A DNA stretch of 64,000 nt, from the NCBI GenBank assembly GCA_034231615.1, contig CM067302.1:7503501-7567500 (forward strand). Reading direction: 5' to 3'. The translations under genes were made by a program, and so were the position numbers. This document shows positions 61,323 to 64,000 of the stretch, in pieces. Each line of letters begins with the position of its first letter. Position 1 is the stretch's first letter. Origin of the DNA: Meghimatium bilineatum. Its lineage: Eukaryota; Mollusca; Gastropoda; Stylommatophora; Philomycidae. The notes beneath the pieces were generated by a model. That model did no database searches and was not told where the DNA came from. It was given only the letters and a program-made list of their open reading frames with translations.

Positions 61323-64000
61323 GTAGTACGCTAGAATACACCAAATTCGTGTGTCCAGACTGCAATTTCTGGTGTAGTAAGCTTCAGTACACCCAATTTG
61401 TGAGTAATATGCCATAGAACACTGAGTTTTGACGTACTAAACAGCAAGAGACCTAATTTGTGTCTAATACGACAGTATTCTGACGTATTATGCTGCATTA
61501 CAACGAAATGATGTATAATAGGCCAGAATAGACTCACATCTAGTGTAGTTATCTTCAGAACAATGAATTTGTGAGTAATATGCCAGAATACACCGAGTTC
61601 TAACGTAGTACGCTAGAATACACTAAATTCGTGTGTCCACACTGCAATTTCTAGTGTAGTAAGCTGCAGTACACCCAATTTGTGATTAATATGCCATAGA
61701 ACACTAAGTTTTGACGTACTAAACAGCAAGAGACCTAATTTGTGTATAATTCGCGTGTTCTGAGTTATTAAGCTGCAAAACAACGAAGTCATGTGTAACA
61801 GGCCAGAATACACTCAATTCAAGTGTAGTAAGCTGCAGTACACCGAATTTGTGAGTAATATGCCAGAATACACCGAGTTCTAACGTAGTACGCTAGAATA
61901 CAATAAATTCGTGTGTCCAGACTGCAGTTTCTGGTGTAGTAAGCTGCAGTACACCCAATTTGTGAGTAATATGCCATAGAACACTGAGTTTTGACGTACT
62001 AAACAGCAAGAGACCTAATTTGTGTCTAATACGACAGTATTCTGACGTATTATGCTGCATTACAACGAAATGATGTATAATAGGCCAGAATAGACTCAAT
62101 TGAAGTGTAGTAAGCTTCAGAACAATGAATTTGTGAGTAATATGCCAGAATGCACCGAGTTCTAACGTAGTACGCTAGAATACACTAAATTCGTGTGTCC
62201 ACACTGCAATTTCTGGTGTAGTAAGCTGCAGTACACCCAATTTGTGATTAATATGCCATAGAACACTAAGTTTTGACGTACTAAACAGCAAGAGACCTAA
62301 TTTGTGTATAATTCGCCAGTGTTCTGAGTTATTAAGCTGCAAAACAACGAAGTCATGTGTAACAGGCCAGAATACACTCAATTCAAGTGTAGTAAGCTGC
62401 AGTACACCGAATTTGTGAGTAATATGCCACAAAACACTGAGTTCTAACGTAGTACGCTAGAAAACACTAAATTCGTGTGTCCAGACTGCAATTTCTGGTG
62501 TAGTAAGCTGCAGTACACCCAATTTGTGAATAATATGCTATAGAACACTGAGTTTTGACGTACTAAACAGCAAGAGACCTAATTTGTGTCTAATACGACA
62601 GTATTCTGACGTATTATGCTGCATTACAACGAAATGATGTATAATAGGCTAGAATAGACTCAATTGAAGTGTAGTAAGCTTCAGAACAATGAATTTGTGA
62701 GTAATATGCCAGAATACACCGAGTTCTAACGTAGTACGCTAGAATACAATAAATTCGTGTGTCCAGACTGCAGTTTCTGGTGTAGTAAGCTGCAGTACAC
62801 CCAATTTGTGAGTAATATGCCATAGAACACTGAGTTTTGACGTACTAAACAGCAAGAGACCTAATTTGTGTCTAATACGACAGTATTCTGACGTATTATG
62901 CTGCATTACAACGAAATGATGTATAATAGGCTAGAATAGACTCAATTGAAGTGTAGTAAGCTTCAGAACAATGAATTTGTGAGTAATATGCCAGAATACA
63001 CCGAGTTCTAACGTAGTACGCTAGAATACAATAAATTCGTGTGTCCAGACTGCAGTTTCTGGTGTAGTAAGCTGCAGTACACCCAATTTGTGAGTAATAT
63101 GCCATAGAACACTGAGTTTTGACGTACTAAACAGCAAGAGACCTAATTTGTGTCTAATACGACAGTATTCTGACGTATTATGCTGCATTACAACGAAATG
63201 ATGTATAATAGGCCAGAATAGACTCAATTGAAGTGTAGTAAGCTTCAGAACAATGAATTTGTGAGTAATATGCCAGAATACACCGAGTTCTAACGTAGTA
63301 CGCTAGAATACACTAAATTCGTGTGTCCACACTGCAATTTCTGGTGTAGTAAGCTGCAGTACACCCAATTTGTGATTAATATGCCATAGAACACTAAGTT
63401 TTGACGTACTAAACAGCAAGATACCTAATTTGTGTATAATTCGCCAGTGTTCTGAGTTATTAAGCTGCAAAACAACGAAGTCATGTGTAACAGGCCAGAA
63501 TACACTCAATTCAAGTGTAGTAAGCTGCAGTACACCGAATTTGTGAGTAATATGACACAAAACACTGAGTTCTAACGTAGTACGCTAGAAAACACCAAAT
63601 TCGTGTGTCCAGACTGCAATTTCTGGTGTAGTAAGCTTCAGTACACCCAATTTGTGAGTAATATGCCACAAAACACTGAGTTTTGACGTACTAAACAGCA
63701 AGAGACCTAATTTGTGTCTAATACGACAGTATTCTGACGTATTATGCTGCATTACAACGAAATGATGTATAATAGGCCAGAATACTCACATCTAGTGTAG
63801 TTATCTTCAGAACAATGAATTTGTGAGTAATATGCCAGAATACACCGAGTTCTAACGTAGTACGCTAGAATACACTAAATTCGTGTGTCCAGACTGCAAT
63901 TTCTGGTGTAGTAAGCTGCAGTACACCCAATTTGTGATTAATATGCCATAGAACACTGAGTTTTGACGTACTAAACAGCAAGAGACCTAATTTGTGTCTA

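Larger units (their letters stand above)
1..64000. repeat. Higher-order satellite DNA array, 282-bp pentameric unit, fills the window
   Basis: The same 282-bp sequence recurs head-to-tail from the first to the last base, about 222 full copies by arithmetic after subtracting short hybrid monomers. Each unit has five related monomers (51+60+51+60+60 bp), each opening with GTA followed by one base and TA or a close variant. Copies of a whole unit are nearly identical, while the monomers inside a unit are clearly diverged, which is what defines a higher-order repeat. No inverted unit, unique spacer, transposon or gene-like segment interrupts it. Satellites of this kind are typical of eukaryotic heterochromatin. 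The family and species are not recognised, and a centromeric role is only a possibility. I saw no CGGG-containing CENP-B-box-like motif in the consensus unit. Confidence 0.98.
54779..64000. repeat. 11,487-bp superblock, copy 2, cut by the right edge
   Basis: Compared with copy 1, this copy has one extra 282-bp unit at about 57713-57994, lacks one unit near 58.7 kb, and lacks one 355-bp stretch (unit plus 73-bp hybrid) after 63329. After that the match to copy 1 continues at an offset of 11,132 to the last base. A private change (ATTATACTGC near 55990) marks this copy. Confidence 0.82.

Noticed and set aside
1-64000. CRISPR array
   Set aside because: There are no short identical repeats separated by unique spacers. 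All positions of the 282-bp unit recur, and the monomers are diverged relatives of each other.
1-64000. Coding repeats of a large repetitive protein
   Set aside because: A TAG occurs in nearly every unit and frame-shifting indels (1, 2, 73 bp) are tolerated, so no long frame is maintained.
1-64000. Telomeric repeats, tRNA or rRNA genes
   Set aside because: No short G-rich telomere motif and no tRNA- or rRNA-like segments were seen. Every stretch I read is accounted for by monomers A-E or their hybrids.

Overview
The whole window is one uninterrupted tandem-repeat (satellite) array. I find no gene, RNA gene, transposon or unique sequence anywhere in the 64 kb. Every unit lies head-to-tail in the same orientation, and the window starts and ends inside a unit. 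This is the architecture of eukaryotic heterochromatic (centromeric, pericentromeric or subtelomeric) satellite DNA. I do not recognise the family and cannot name the species. The typical unit is about 37% G+C (hand count on 620-901) and is not strongly depleted in CpG.

The basic period is 282 bp, built from five related monomers that I call A (51 bp), B (60), C (51), D (60) and E (60). A and C look like the 60-bp form with the same 9-bp internal gap. Monomers within a unit differ a lot (B and E agree at 49 of 60 positions), while the same monomer in successive units is nearly identical. That is the signature of a higher-order repeat (HOR). Two main unit haplotypes, I and II, are interspersed with recombinant forms. 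Simple arithmetic gives about 222 full pentamers plus 15 short hybrid monomers of 69-73 bp.

Above the 282-bp level there are kilobase-scale duplications, left to right: an 846-bp trimer doubled at 4.8-6.8 kb; a 1,483-bp tandem duplication at 10.4-13.1 kb; a 4,230-bp tandem duplication at 13.0-21.7 kb; a 3.0-kb copy of 1.8-4.9 kb reappearing at 22.0-25.0 kb; a 2.5-2.9 kb amplicon present about three times at 24.3-31.2 kb; a 4,645-bp tandem duplication at 31.8-41.6 kb with an internal 1,763-bp repeat; and an 11,487-bp superblock starting at 43.3 kb whose second copy runs off the right edge.

Sequence markers change abruptly near 31.2-31.8 kb. Left of this the array carries one set of variants. 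Right of it a second set (a new PstI site in monomer A, GGCTAG in D, a diverged D/E joint) is amplified, with blocks of the first set interleaved. The window therefore looks like a record of nested unequal exchange or segmental amplification. The minus strand holds a repetitive 94-codon reading frame, but it carries one TAG per unit and is shifted by several indels, so I treat it as a by-product of the period and not as a gene.
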